This document shows, piece after piece, positions 36,682-45,733 of a DNA stretch of 64,000 bases (position 1 is its first letter; each line of letters starts with the position of its first letter). The position numbers were made by a program, and so were the translations under genes. Source of the DNA: [Pseudopropionibacterium] massiliense (GTDB taxonomy: Bacteria > Actinomycetota > Actinomycetes > Propionibacteriales > Propionibacteriaceae); the NCBI RefSeq assembly GCF_900607225.1, contig NZ_LR027842.1, positions 1,176,651 through 1,240,650 of the forward strand. Reading direction: 5' to 3'. The notes beneath the pieces are model-generated. The model was not told the origin of the DNA. It worked only from the letters and a program-made list of their open reading frames with translations, and did no database searches.

Positions 36682-37653
36682 TCAGTTCCGGTGTGGTGGC
36701 TGGGTGGTGTTGACGATGCGTGTGATGACGCTCTCGTTCGACTGACGGGCGATTTGCGCATCCACGGTCAACAAGACCCTGTGGGCCAGCAGCGGAACGG
36801 CCAGGGTCGCGACATCCTCCGGGATGACGTAGTCGCGTCCTTGGAGGGCGGCCTCGACCCGGGCCGCGCGCATCAGGTGGACGCAGGCGCGGGGACTTGC
36901 GCCGAGACGGAGCTCCGGGTCGGCGCGGGTGGAGCTCACGAGCCTCACGATGTAGTCGTTTATCACGGGCGCGACGTAGATCCCCTGCATTGCGGCGATG
37001 GCCCTTTCCACATGGGCGACGTCCGTGACGGGGCGGACTGCGGTGAGTTGATCTCCTCCTGCCTGGGCCGTGAGCATGGCCATTTCTGCCTGGTGTCCGG
37101 GATAGCCCATCTCGATTCTCGCCATGAAACGGTCACGCTGGGCCTCTGGTAGTGGATAGGTGCCCTCCATCTCGATCGGGTTCTGGGTCGCCACCACCAT
37201 GAAGGGCTGTTTGAGCTGGTAGGTCTGCCCGTCTGCGGAAACCTGTCCCTCGGCCATTGCCTCCAGCAGCGCGGACTGGGTTTTCGGTGATGCCCGGTTG
37301 ATCTCGTCCCCCAGCACGATGTTGGCGAAGATGCCGCCGGGTTTGAACTCGAACTCACGACTCTGCTGGTTGAAGACCGACACTCCGGTGACATCACTCG
37401 GAAGCAGGTCGGGGGTGAACTGGATGCGGCTGACCGCCCCCGAGATGGAACGTCCGAGAGCCTTGGCGAGAACGGTCTTGCCGACCCCGGGCACATCCTC
37501 GAGCAGGAGATGTCCCCGTGCGAGCAGCACCAGAACCGCCATGTGTATCTGGTGTGGCTTGCCCTCTATGACGCTGCCGATCGACTGTTTCACCTGGTTC
37601 GCCAGCGCACTCACCTCGGCCAGCGCCAGGGGGGTTGCAGCGGTCTGGGTCAT
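36682..37653 (-). CDS. moxR: MoxR family AAA+ ATPase
   Basis: A 323-residue AAA+ ATPase. EDVPGVGKT is Walker A, LGDEINRASPKTQSALLEAM is Walker B with sensor-type residues, ATQNPIEMEGTYPLPEAQRDRF is the MoxR signature, and GASPRA is sensor 2. MoxR proteins act as chaperone-like ATPases on their VWA or DUF58 partners. The ATG has GAGGAG just upstream. It is the first gene of the minus-strand run moxR-DUF58-tgpA-DUF3040-M16-M16 and is divergent from the dcw cluster. Confidence 0.94.
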   Translation of the reverse strand: MTQTAATPLALAEVSALANQVKQSIGSVIEGKPHQIHMAVLVLLARGHLLLEDVPGVGKTVLAKALGRSISGAVSRIQFTPDLLPSDVTGVSVFNQQSREFEFKPGGIFANIVLGDEINRASPKTQSALLEAMAEGQVSADGQTYQLKQPFMVVATQNPIEMEGTYPLPEAQRDRFMARIEMGYPGHQAEMAMLTAQAGGDQLTAVRPVTDVAHVERAIAAMQGIYVAPVINDYIVRLVSSTRADPELRLGASPRACVHLMRAARVEAALQGRDYVIPEDVATLAVPLLAHRVLLTVDAQIARQSNESVITRIVNTTQPPHRN

Positions 37654-37694
37654 GGGGCTCCTCGGGGCTAGCGACGCTTTTCTGACGTGGATGA

Positions 37695-37723
37695 AGCCTA
37701 GGGCATCGACCAAACACGCCCAA
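37695..37723 (-). promoter_or_regulatory. Promoter of moxR operon
   Basis: On the minus strand TTGGGC (37723-37718), 17 bases, TAGGCT (37700-37695). The start point would be near 37688, about 35 bases before the moxR ATG. Confidence 0.55.
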
Positions 37724-37743
37724 CGGGTGAGGACACGCGTTGA

Positions 37744-37811
37744 GTGGAGCTGTGATGGAGGAAAGTGGGGTAGTGTGGGGGCAAATGGAGCGAAGTGGGG
37801 GCTTTGTGGAG
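37744..37811 (+). promoter_or_regulatory. MraZ operator: seven phased GTGGRG-type boxes
   Basis: Seven copies of [GA]TGG[AG]G begin at 37744, 37755, 37765, 37775, 37785, 37795 and 37806, spaced 10 or 11 bases, exactly one helical turn. MraZ in E. coli binds three GTGGG direct repeats with 5-base spacers; here the array is more than twice as long. It ends 17 bases before the mraZ start, so it overlaps the promoter or leader and implies autorepression of the dcw cluster. Confidence 0.88.
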
Positions 37812-37827
37812 GAGAGGGGGTTTCCGG

Positions 37828-38262
37828 TTGTTCCTTGGCACGCACACGCCGAAATTGGACGAGAAGGGGCGTTTGATCCTTCCCGCGAAGTTTCGGGAGG
37901 CGCTCGGGGGGGGACTCGTCGTGACGCGTGCACAGGAACGAGCACTTGCCATCTATCCCAAGGACACGTTCGAGGCGCTCATGGCTCCCGTGAGTGCCGC
38001 ACCCTCCACGCTGAAGCAGGTTCGCGACTACCAGCGCATGCTGACCGCAGGAGCCAGCTTCGAGGTTCCGGACCGGCAGGGGCGGATCACGATCCCCCCG
38101 ATCCTTCGCGCCTACGCGGGTCTGGAACGCGACGTCGTGGTGATCGGCGCCATGAACAGGGCCGAGATCTGGGACGCCGAGCACTGGGCCGAGTACCAGG
38201 CGGAGCAGGAATCCGGTTTCGCCGAACTCGACGCGGAGCTGCTGTCCCAGCTGGGGCAGTGA
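37828..38262 (+). CDS. mraZ: Transcriptional regulator MraZ
   Basis: A 144-residue AbrB-fold protein with two SpoVT-like repeats: FLGTHTPKLDEKGRLILPAKFRE at the N-terminus and FEVPDRQGRITIPPILRAYAGL in the middle, each carrying the DxxGR motif. It forms ring oligomers and represses its own operon by binding tandem boxes, which are present just upstream. The TTG start is chosen because all similarity begins there and the purine run GAGGGGG lies about seven bases before it. It is the first gene of the dcw cluster. Confidence 0.94.
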   Translation: MFLGTHTPKLDEKGRLILPAKFREALGGGLVVTRAQERALAIYPKDTFEALMAPVSAAPSTLKQVRDYQRMLTAGASFEVPDRQGRITIPPILRAYAGLERDVVVIGAMNRAEIWDAEHWAEYQAEQESGFAELDAELLSQLGQ

Positions 38263-38265
38263 GAT

Positions 38266-38356
38266 CCCCGAGGTGGTGGTCCGTCACCGGGGTTGACCCT
38301 GGCCTTCCTTCCCCGAGGCCAGGTGCGATTCCGGTGAGGGAACCTCTGGTTCGGGG
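38266..38356 (+). ncRNA. Structured leader RNA upstream of rsmH (mraW motif type)
   Basis: The mraZ-rsmH gap folds as a set of nested stems: outer CCCCGA (38266-38271) with TCGGGG (38351-38356), middle TCACCGG (38284-38290) with CCGGTGA (38331-38337), and a terminal hairpin CCTGGCCT (38298-38305) with AGGCCAGG (38316-38323) closed by a CU-rich loop TCCTTCCCCG. Position and architecture agree with the actinobacterial mraW RNA motif, a presumed cis-regulatory element. I assign the family from memory without a covariance search. Confidence 0.68.
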
Positions 38357-38402
38357 GACGTGAGCAGATGAATCGACGAGACAAACAGGAGGGAGGCGAA
38401 TC

Positions 38403-39359
38403 ATGACGACCGGCGATGACATCCACGATCCGGTCATGCTCGACCGTGTGGTCGAGTTGTTGCTTCCGCCCCTCGTTCCGCCCGGCGCCGTCTACGTCGA
38501 CTGCACCGTCGGTCTCGGCGGTCACGCCCGTGCGATTCTGACGGCAGCCCCGTCAGCGCGGCTCATCGGTATCGACCGTGACCCGGACGCCCTGGACGTG
38601 GCCCGGGAACGGCTCGCATCGTTCGCGGAACGGGTCACCCTCGTCAAGGCCGTCTACGACGAACTGCCGGAGGTCCTCACCGATCTCGGTGTCGGCCAGG
38701 TGCATGCGGTGCTCGCCGATCTCGGGCTCAGCTCCCTGCAGATAGAGCGCGAGGAGCGGGGATTTGCTTATCGGGTCGATGCTCCCCTCGACATGCGCAT
38801 GAGCAGGGGGGAGGGGCGTAGCGCCGCGGACCTGCTCAATTCCGCCACCCCGGTGGAACTCGTGCGGATTCTCCGAAGCCATGGCGAGGAGAGGTTTGCG
38901 GAACGAATCGTCGCCGCGATCGTTCAAGAACGGGAGAAGCAACCCTTCAGCTCGTCAGGTCGCCTGGTGGACGTCATCTCGGGTGCCCTCCCGGCCGCGG
39001 CCAGGCGCTCCCCGGGGCATCCTGCCAAACGAACCTTCCAGGCTCTCCGGATCGAGGTCAACGATGAGCTGGGAGCCCTGGAGAAGTTCCTGCCTGCCGC
39101 GACCGATTCTCTTGCGCTGGGGGGGCGGATCGCTGTGCTGGCCTATCACTCACTGGAGGACAGGCGCGTCAAACGGCACCTCGCGGCATTGGCCGCCGAC
39201 GGGACGCCGCGGGACATGCCCATCGTCCCCGAGCACATGCAGCCCCGTTTCACACTCCTGACCCGGGGGGCCGAGCGGCCCTCGGAACAGGAGGTCCAGT
39301 CGAACCCGCGTGCGGCATCCGCCAGGCTACGTGCCGCAGCCCGAGTCAAGGAGGCATAG
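38403..39359 (+). CDS. rsmH: 16S rRNA (cytosine1402-N4)-methyltransferase RsmH
   Basis: A 318-residue class I SAM methyltransferase (MraW). [13 protein letters not shown] is the SAM-binding motif, followed by GIDRDPDAL, and [30 protein letters not shown] and [19 protein letters not shown] are family signatures. It N4-methylates C1402 of 16S rRNA in the ribosomal P site. AGGAGGGAGG precedes the ATG. The stop directly abuts the TTG start of ftsL. Confidence 0.97.
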   Translation: MTTGDDIHDPVMLDRVVELLLPPLVPPGAVYVDCTVGLGGHARAILTAAPSARLIGIDRDPDALDVARERLASFAERVTLVKAVYDELPEVLTDLGVGQVHAVLADLGLSSLQIEREERGFAYRVDAPLDMRMSRGEGRSAADLLNSATPVELVRILRSHGEERFAERIVAAIVQEREKQPFSSSGRLVDVISGALPAAARRSPGHPAKRTFQALRIEVNDELGALEKFLPAATDSLALGGRIAVLAYHSLEDRRVKRHLAALAADGTPRDMPIVPEHMQPRFTLLTRGAERPSEQEVQSNPRAASARLRAAARVKEA

Positions 39360-39881
39360 TTGAGTGCGCTTGCCGCCGAAATCGAGCAAACGACCCGGGA
39401 GACCTCGCGTCCCCGGCTGCGGCTCGTTCCTCCGGTCAAGGCCCGTGTCTCCACGTTCGGGTTCCTCCTGATACTGGCCGCCCTGGTGGTGGTGGGTATG
39501 GTTTTCGTCATGGTCGTGACCACGCAGGTCGGTGCCCAGTCCCGCGATCTTTCAAACCTTCGACGAGAAGCAACACAGCTGTCCTACGAGGTGGCGGCCC
39601 GCCGCACGGAGCTTCAGGGCGTCTCCAGCAGCGGATCGCTTGCTCTTCGGGCCGCGGAACTCGGAATGGTACCGAACCCCTTCCCTGCTTTTGTCGATCT
39701 TTCAAACGGAGCCATTGTGGGGCAGCCTCAGCAGGTGAAGGGAGATGAGGCGCCTTATCTGACCGAGCGGCCAGGACCTCTACAGACACCAGCCCCTGCC
39801 GCGTCGGAGCCGGCTGCTCCCCAGACGCCACCTGCGCCGACCGGGGAGGCGTCTTCGCGAACAGGGGAAGGTGAGCGGTGA
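39360..39881 (+). CDS. ftsL: FtsL-like cell-division membrane protein
   Basis: A 173-residue bitopic protein: a cytoplasmic N-terminus, one membrane helix (about 33-55), a short coiled-coil-like stretch (LSNLRREATQLSYEVAARRTEL) and a Pro/Ala-rich tail. Size, topology and position between rsmH and the PBP gene identify it as the FtsL equivalent, a partner of FtsQ and DivIC in the divisome; sequence similarity alone would be weak. The TTG has AAGGAGG upstream. Its stop overlaps the PBP start by four bases. Confidence 0.82.
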   Translation: MSALAAEIEQTTRETSRPRLRLVPPVKARVSTFGFLLILAALVVVGMVFVMVVTTQVGAQSRDLSNLRREATQLSYEVAARRTELQGVSSSGSLALRAAELGMVPNPFPAFVDLSNGAIVGQPQQVKGDEAPYLTERPGPLQTPAPAASEPAAPQTPPAPTGEASSRTGEGER

Positions 39882-41722
39882 GCCGCCGCCCGGCCGGTCA
39901 CAGGAGGCGCCGCTCCTGGAAGCTGCCCCTCGGACGCTCCAGCATGCGTATCCGCGCGTTCATGATGGCCCTGTTGCTGCTGGTGATGGTCTGCGTCGGA
40001 CGCGCCGTTCAACTGCAGGCCCTCGAGGCCCAGAGTTTTGCCGCCCAGGCCGCGGAGAAGATGCAGAACACCAGGGAACTGTTGCCCGAACGTGGTGCCA
40101 TCACCGACCGCAACGGGGTGGTGCTCGCCACCACCCAGCCGGCCATGCACATCACGGCCGACCCGGACATGGTTCAGAGCAACGGGGCGGACAAACGCTA
40201 TCCGATGAGCGCGAAGAAACAGGAGGAGGCCGATGCCGCTCCGAAGGCCGTGGCCAAAATCCTCGCCACGCATCTGGGTGGCAACGAGTCCGGGTACCTG
40301 GAGATCCTGTCGGCCACGGGAGTCAGGTACGCGGAAATCGCCAGGCACGTCCCGGCGGCCACCTGGACCGAGATCGAGAATGACATGCGCAAAGGTATTG
40401 ACGGGGACGGCAAGCGCCGCTGGTACGGCCTTTTCGCCGAGAGCGACCCTCTGCGCACCTACCCGAACCGGACGCTCGCCAGCAACGTCGTCGGTTTCGT
40501 CAACGGGGAGGGGAAAGGAGCCGCGGGACTCGAGGGGCTGCTCGACCCGCAGTTGACCGGGATTCCTGGACAGGAGGTCTACGAACGTTCGACCTACGGT
40601 CGCATCCCGCTGGGAACCAGCGTTCTCACCCCGCCGGTGAACGGCGCGAGCTACTCGTTGACACTGGACGCCGACCTGCAGTGGTTCGCGGAGCAGGCAC
40701 TGGCCGATGGCATTGCGAAGGCCGGTGCGAAAACCGGTTCGGTTCTCGTGATGAACCCGAACAACGGAGAAATTCTGGCTCTGGCGACGGCGCCCTCCTT
40801 CGACTCTGCCAACCCCGGTGCCACTGATGCCGGGAACCTCGGCAACCGCACGGTGACCGAGGCCTATGAGCCGGGTTCCACGGAGAAGGTACTGACCATG
40901 GCAGCCCTGACGGACTCGGGGTTGGTGACTCCTGACACGAAGGTCGACGTTCCTGCCAGCATTGCATCCGGGAGCGGCACCGTCACGGATTCCTTCGAAC
41001 ACGGGAGGCTCAAACTGACCGCCCGTGGCGTGGTCGCGCAGTCCTCGAACATCGGCACCATCAAGCTCGCCCGTCAGATGGACAAGGCGAAACTGCACGA
41101 GTACCTGACTTCGTTCGGGCTCGGTTCGGCCCCGGGATCGGGATTGCCCGCGGAAACCGCCGGCTCTCTTCCAGGAGCGGACATGGCCGACTACACGCGC
41201 GACCAGATCTCCTTCGGGCAGGGACTGTCCGTCTCGGTCGTGCAGATGGGGGCAGCGCTCTCCGCGGTCGTCAACGGTGGCACCTACCATCAGCCGAGGA
41301 TCATCCACTCCGCCACGAACCCTGACGGAACCCCGATCGCGCTGGCAACCCCGGCATCGCGCCGCGTGATCTCGGAGGATGCGTCTGGCATGGTGGTCAA
41401 CATGATGGAATCTGTCATCACGAGCGTCAGCTCAGAGCGGGCGATTCCCGGATATCGCACCGCGGGCAAATCCGGTACCGCTCAGCGCTACGACTCCAGC
41501 TGCAAGTGTTACAACGGCTACACCTCGTCGTTCGTCGGGATTGCTCCGGCGGAGAATCCTCAGTTGCTGGTCTACGTCGTGCTCGATCAGCCAACGAACG
41601 GCAATCTCGGAAGCCAATTGGCCCTACCCGTGGTCAACAACGTTCTCCAGATGGCGCTGCCCAGGTACAACGTGGCTCCTTCGAGTACCCCTGCGCCGAA
41701 GGAGCCACTGGAGTGGGAGTGA
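39878..41722 (+). CDS. ftsI: Class B penicillin-binding protein (FtsI/PBP3-type transpeptidase)
   Basis: A 614-residue class B PBP: a basic N-terminus, one membrane helix (about 24-43), a dimerisation region from RGAITDRNGVVLA, and the transpeptidase domain with SXXK = STEK (334-337), SXN = SSN (389-391) and KSGT (531-534). It crosslinks septal peptidoglycan together with FtsW. There are no PASTA repeats. A CKCYNG segment with two nearby cysteines after KSGT is unusual. The GTG overlaps the ftsL stop (GTGA). Confidence 0.93.
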   Translation: MSRRPAGHRRRRSWKLPLGRSSMRIRAFMMALLLLVMVCVGRAVQLQALEAQSFAAQAAEKMQNTRELLPERGAITDRNGVVLATTQPAMHITADPDMVQSNGADKRYPMSAKKQEEADAAPKAVAKILATHLGGNESGYLEILSATGVRYAEIARHVPAATWTEIENDMRKGIDGDGKRRWYGLFAESDPLRTYPNRTLASNVVGFVNGEGKGAAGLEGLLDPQLTGIPGQEVYERSTYGRIPLGTSVLTPPVNGASYSLTLDADLQWFAEQALADGIAKAGAKTGSVLVMNPNNGEILALATAPSFDSANPGATDAGNLGNRTVTEAYEPGSTEKVLTMAALTDSGLVTPDTKVDVPASIASGSGTVTDSFEHGRLKLTARGVVAQSSNIGTIKLARQMDKAKLHEYLTSFGLGSAPGSGLPAETAGSLPGADMADYTRDQISFGQGLSVSVVQMGAALSAVVNGGTYHQPRIIHSATNPDGTPIALATPASRRVISEDASGMVVNMMESVITSVSSERAIPGYRTAGKSGTAQRYDSSCKCYNGYTSSFVGIAPAENPQLLVYVVLDQPTNGNLGSQLALPVVNNVLQMALPRYNVAPSSTPAPKEPLEWE

Positions 41723-43236
41723 GAACGCTCAGGCCGGAGTTCGTTTCCCCCGTCGCCATCCGGGAAGTGGTGGCCGGGCTCGGTGTGTCCGGTGAGACCG
41801 GGTCCATTTTCACGACGGGGGTCTGTCTCGACTCGCGCCTGGTGCGCCCGGGCGACATCTACGTTGCCCTGCCGGGGTTCCATGCCCACGGAGCAGTGTT
41901 CAGCATGCAGGCCGTGGAACAGGGAGCCGTCGCCGTACTGACAGACCCGGATGGGGCCCGGATCGCGGAGGAAGCCGGTGTTCCGGTGCTGGTCAGCGAA
42001 CGACTGCGTCCCACGATGGCCGAGGTGAGTGCCCGCGTCTACGGCAAACCCGCGAGCGAGCTGGAACTTTTCGGGGTCACGGGCACCAACGGCAAGACCA
42101 CCACGGTCGCCCTGCTGGAGGCCACGCTTGCCGCCACGGGACGGCGTGTCGGGACAATCGGGACGCTCGGTTTCCGTCTCGGCGGTGTGGCACTGCCATC
42201 AGGTCGCTCCACAGTGACCACACCCGACTCACCGGATCTCCAGGCCTTGCTCGCGCTGATGAGGGAGCGGGGTGCGGAAGCGGTGGCGATCGAGGTGTCA
42301 AGCCACGCCATGGCCATGTCGCGTGCGGATGCCCTGAGGTTCGAGGTGGCGGCCTTCCTCAATCTGGGGCGGGATCACCTCGACTTCCACCGCGACATGG
42401 AGGAGTACTTCGAGGCCAAGGCCTCGCTGTTCACCCCCGAGCACACCCGGGCTGCCGTGGTCTGGATCGACGACGAACACGGCCGCCGAATCGCCGACAG
42501 GGTCCGAGGAACTGGTCTTCCGTTGGCCACGGTCGGCACGTGCGAGGAAGCCGACTACAGGCTGACGGGATACGAACCGATCGCTCCGCTGGGTGGGCGT
42601 GCGCAATTGCGCACCGCATCGGGGGGGATGACGGTGGAACTGGCGCTACCCGGCTGGCACAACATGGTGGATGCGGCCATCGCCGCGGCGATGCTCGAAC
42701 GCGCGGGGATCCCGGTCGAGGCCACGCTTCCGGGCCTGGCGCGGGCGCAGGTCCCCGGGCGGATGCAGGTGCTCCCGCTGCCCGAGGCGGCCCCGACCGT
42801 GGTCGTGGACTTTGCCCACACCCCGCAGGCCGTGGCGGCAACCCTGGATGCGCTCCAGGGATTCAGCGAGGTGATAACCGTTGTCGGTTGTGGTGGGGAC
42901 CGGGATCCGGACAAACGTCCCCTGATGGGACGTGCCGCGGCTGAACGCAGCGACGTTCTGATCATCACGGATGACAACCCACGAACCGAGGAGCCGGCCG
43001 ACATCCGGGCCGCTGTGCTCGCAGGAACCGGGGAATCGCGGGCCAGGGTCATCGAGGTCGGGGGAAGGGGTGAGGCGATCGGGCTGGCGCTCACGACAGC
43101 AGGGCGCGGTAGTGTTGTGGCGATTCTCGGGAAGGGACACGAACAGGGCCAGCAGATTGGCGATCGGATCGTGGCCTTCGACGATGCCGTGGTCGCTCTC
43201 GAGACCTGGCGACGGATGGAAGGAAGTGGTCGATGA
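41713..43236 (+). CDS. murE: UDP-MurNAc-L-Ala-D-Glu:diaminopimelate ligase MurE
   Basis: A 507-residue Mur ligase. The ATP loop is GTNGKT (124-129), the UDP-sugar region is TTGVCLDSRLVRPGDIYVALPG, and the third-amino-acid motif is DNPR (421-424). DNPR is the signature of DAP-adding MurE; propionibacteria often use LL-DAP, but the isomer cannot be read from this. The GTG at 41713 is chosen because AAGGAG lies nine bases upstream; a second GTG at 41719 overlapping the PBP stop (GTGA) is equally plausible. Confidence 0.95.
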   Translation: MGVRTLRPEFVSPVAIREVVAGLGVSGETGSIFTTGVCLDSRLVRPGDIYVALPGFHAHGAVFSMQAVEQGAVAVLTDPDGARIAEEAGVPVLVSERLRPTMAEVSARVYGKPASELELFGVTGTNGKTTTVALLEATLAATGRRVGTIGTLGFRLGGVALPSGRSTVTTPDSPDLQALLALMRERGAEAVAIEVSSHAMAMSRADALRFEVAAFLNLGRDHLDFHRDMEEYFEAKASLFTPEHTRAAVVWIDDEHGRRIADRVRGTGLPLATVGTCEEADYRLTGYEPIAPLGGRAQLRTASGGMTVELALPGWHNMVDAAIAAAMLERAGIPVEATLPGLARAQVPGRMQVLPLPEAAPTVVVDFAHTPQAVAATLDALQGFSEVITVVGCGGDRDPDKRPLMGRAAAERSDVLIITDDNPRTEEPADIRAAVLAGTGESRARVIEVGGRGEAIGLALTTAGRGSVVAILGKGHEQGQQIGDRIVAFDDAVVALETWRRMEGSGR

Positions 43237-44666
43237 GGGCGAGGCGGCTCAGCGAGCTGGTGGAGTTGATGCAGCCAGCGGCCGTCGAGGTGGTGGGTGA
43301 TGACACCGTGGTCGGTCCCGATGTGGTGCTGGACAATCGTGCAGCCACTCCCGGCAGTCTTTTCGTCGCCATTCCTGGCGCCCGGGTCGACGGTCATGCC
43401 TTCGCCCCGCAGGCCGTGGCCGCTGGGGCCGCAGCGGTGCTCGGCAGTTCCGTGACCGAGGCCGAGGTTCCCCACATCCTGGTCGAGGACACCGTGCAGG
43501 GGCTCTCGTGGCTTGCGCGGGGCCTGGTGCGGGAAGAGCGTGCTCGGGGAATGGCGAGCATCGGGGTGACGGGATCATCCGGGAAGACCTCCACCAAGGA
43601 TCTGCTCGCACAGGTGCTCGAGGCGAAGGGCGCCACCGTGGCGCCGGTGGGAAATCGGAACAACGAGATCGGTGTGCCACTGACGGCATGCCGGATCGAT
43701 GGGACAACGCAGTTCCTCGTCAGCGAGATGGGGTCCCGGGGGATCGGGCACATCGAGTGGCTCACATCACTGGTGGGCCTCGACGTCGGGGTGGTCCTGA
43801 ACGTCGGGCGTGCCCACGTGGGCGAGTTCGGCGGGGTGGAGCGGACCGCCCGGGCGAAGTCGGAGATCATTGCGGGACTGGGATCCGGGGGATGGGCGGT
43901 GTTGAACGCCGACGACCCGGCCTGCCGCGCGATGCGGGACACGACCGCGGCACGGGTGGCCTGGTTCGGGGAGGGGGAGCCTCCCGCAGGGGATTTGCTG
44001 GTGAGTGCCCGTGACGTCGCGAGCGACGATTCCGCGCGGGCCACCTTCACGCTGGCCGTCACCCGGGACGGGGAAACCGCATCGGCTCCGGTGTCGCTCC
44101 GTGTGATCGGCCGGCACCAGGTGTCCAACGCCCTGGCCGCGGCCGCCGCAGGGCTGGCGGTTGGCATGACCGTCCCCGAGGTGGCCGGGGCCCTGTCGGC
44201 CGCCGAGCCCCGTTCGGACTGGAGGATGGAACTGGTGCGTTGTGATCAGGATCGGATCATCCTGAACGACGCCTACAACGCCAACCCTGACTCGATGGCC
44301 GCCGCTTTGCGGACCGCTGCGCGCCTGATCGCAGGGCAGCGTGGGCGCCATCCCGGGGCCCGCGCCGTTGCAGTGCTGGGGGACATGCTCGAACTCGGCC
44401 CCGAATCGGGGAGACTGCACGCCGAGGCCGGGGCGCTGGCCGCTGACCTCGGGATCGACGAGGTGGTCTCGGTCGGGGAGTACGCCGGGATCGTGGCGGA
44501 AGCGGCACGCGAACGGGGAATCGAGGCCCGGGTGGCCACCCGTGAGGAGGCCTCGCAGCTGGAGCTCGCACCGGGAGATCTTCTCCTGGTCAAGGGTTCG
44601 CGCAGCGTGGGTCTGGAGCTGGTGGCCGACGCCGTGACGAAACGGATCGGAGGCGTCCCCAAGTGA
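43233..44666 (+). CDS. murF: UDP-MurNAc-tripeptide:D-Ala-D-Ala ligase MurF
   Basis: A 477-residue Mur ligase that adds the D-Ala-D-Ala dipeptide to complete the UDP-MurNAc pentapeptide. GVTGSSGKTSTKDL is the ATP loop, GNRNNEIGVPLT and EMGSRGIGHI are typical of MurF, and ILNDAYNANPDSM is the C-terminal domain signature. It is slightly longer than E. coli MurF (452). The ATG overlaps the murE stop (ATGA). Confidence 0.96.
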   Translation: MRARRLSELVELMQPAAVEVVGDDTVVGPDVVLDNRAATPGSLFVAIPGARVDGHAFAPQAVAAGAAAVLGSSVTEAEVPHILVEDTVQGLSWLARGLVREERARGMASIGVTGSSGKTSTKDLLAQVLEAKGATVAPVGNRNNEIGVPLTACRIDGTTQFLVSEMGSRGIGHIEWLTSLVGLDVGVVLNVGRAHVGEFGGVERTARAKSEIIAGLGSGGWAVLNADDPACRAMRDTTAARVAWFGEGEPPAGDLLVSARDVASDDSARATFTLAVTRDGETASAPVSLRVIGRHQVSNALAAAAAGLAVGMTVPEVAGALSAAEPRSDWRMELVRCDQDRIILNDAYNANPDSMAAALRTAARLIAGQRGRHPGARAVAVLGDMLELGPESGRLHAEAGALAADLGIDEVVSVGEYAGIVAEAARERGIEARVATREEASQLELAPGDLLLVKGSRSVGLELVADAVTKRIGGVPK

Positions 44667-45733
44667 GAACTATCCTGGCGGCGGGCGGTCTGTCCCTCCT
44701 GCTGACCCTGCTGGTCACCCCGCAGTTCATCAAGTTCCTGACCCGGCGTCAGTACGGTCAGTTCATCCGCGACGACGGCCCCAAGGAGCACCTGACCAAG
44801 CGCGGTACCCCGACCATGGGCGGTGTCGTCATCATCGCATCCGTGGTGCTGTCCTATTTCCTGGCCCATCTGATCCTGTGGGAATCGGTGACGGTCTCCG
44901 GGGTGCTGCTGGTCGGGGTCATGACCGCCCTGGGTTTCCTGGGTTTCCTGGATGACTGGGCGAAGATATCCAAGGAACGCTCCCTGGGACTCACCCCGAG
45001 GGGGAAGCTGATCGGGCAATTCGCGATCGGCGGGGTCTTCGCGGTGCTGGCTCTCAACTTCCCCGACGAACGCGGACTCCGCCCCGCATCGGAGTTCGTG
45101 TCCTTCCTGCGCGACCTGCCCTGGTTGCACCTCCCGTTCTTCCTGGCCGTGATCTGGATCGTCTTCCTGCTGATGGCCTGGCCCAACGCCACCAACCTGA
45201 CCGACGGTCTCGACGGGCTGCTCGCGGGCAGCGCGACACTGGTGTTCGCGACCTTCTCGTTGGTCAACATCTGGCAGTTCAACCAGTGGTGCGGAAGAGT
45301 TTCCAGCGTCGGTCCCCTCTGCTACGAGGTGCGTGACCCGTACGACCTGGCGGTGGTCTCGACAGCGCTCGCCGGTTCCTGTTTCGGCTTCCTGTGGTGG
45401 AACGCCAAACCCGCCCGGATCTTCATGGGCGACACCGGCTCCATGGCCATCGGCGCGGCCCTGGCGGGATTGTCGATCATGACCCGCACGGAGCTGCTGT
45501 TGGTGATCATGGGTTTCCTGTTCGTCATGGAGGCCGGCTCCGTGGCGCTCCAGGTGGGGTATTTCAAGGCGACGAAGGGCAAACGCATCTTCAAGATGTC
45601 GCCCATCCACCACCATTTCGAGCTTCTCGGGTGGCAGGAGGTCACGGTGGTGATCCGGTTCTGGATCATCTGCGGCCTGTGCGTTGCCATCGGTGTCGGT
45701 ATCTTCTACGCGGAATGGGTGGTTGGTCAGTGA
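44663..45733 (+). CDS. mraY: Phospho-N-acetylmuramoyl-pentapeptide transferase MraY
   Basis: A 356-residue membrane enzyme with about ten transmembrane helices that transfers phospho-MurNAc-pentapeptide onto undecaprenyl phosphate to make lipid [13 protein letters not shown] carries the DDxxK catalytic aspartates, [15 protein letters not shown] is the second catalytic motif, and [13 protein letters not shown] is the histidine loop. The GTG overlaps the murF stop. Confidence 0.97.
   Translation: MRTILAAGGLSLLLTLLVTPQFIKFLTRRQYGQFIRDDGPKEHLTKRGTPTMGGVVIIASVVLSYFLAHLILWESVTVSGVLLVGVMTALGFLGFLDDWAKISKERSLGLTPRGKLIGQFAIGGVFAVLALNFPDERGLRPASEFVSFLRDLPWLHLPFFLAVIWIVFLLMAWPNATNLTDGLDGLLAGSATLVFATFSLVNIWQFNQWCGRVSSVGPLCYEVRDPYDLAVVSTALAGSCFGFLWWNAKPARIFMGDTGSMAIGAALAGLSIMTRTELLLVIMGFLFVMEAGSVALQVGYFKATKGKRIFKMSPIHHHFELLGWQEVTVVIRFWIICGLCVAIGVGIFYAEWVVGQ

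Noticed and set aside
37744-37811. Regular repeats considered as a CRISPR-like or tandem repeat array
   Set aside because: Units are 10-11 bases with a 6-base core, fitting MraZ boxes in front of mraZ; no spacers or cas genes exist.
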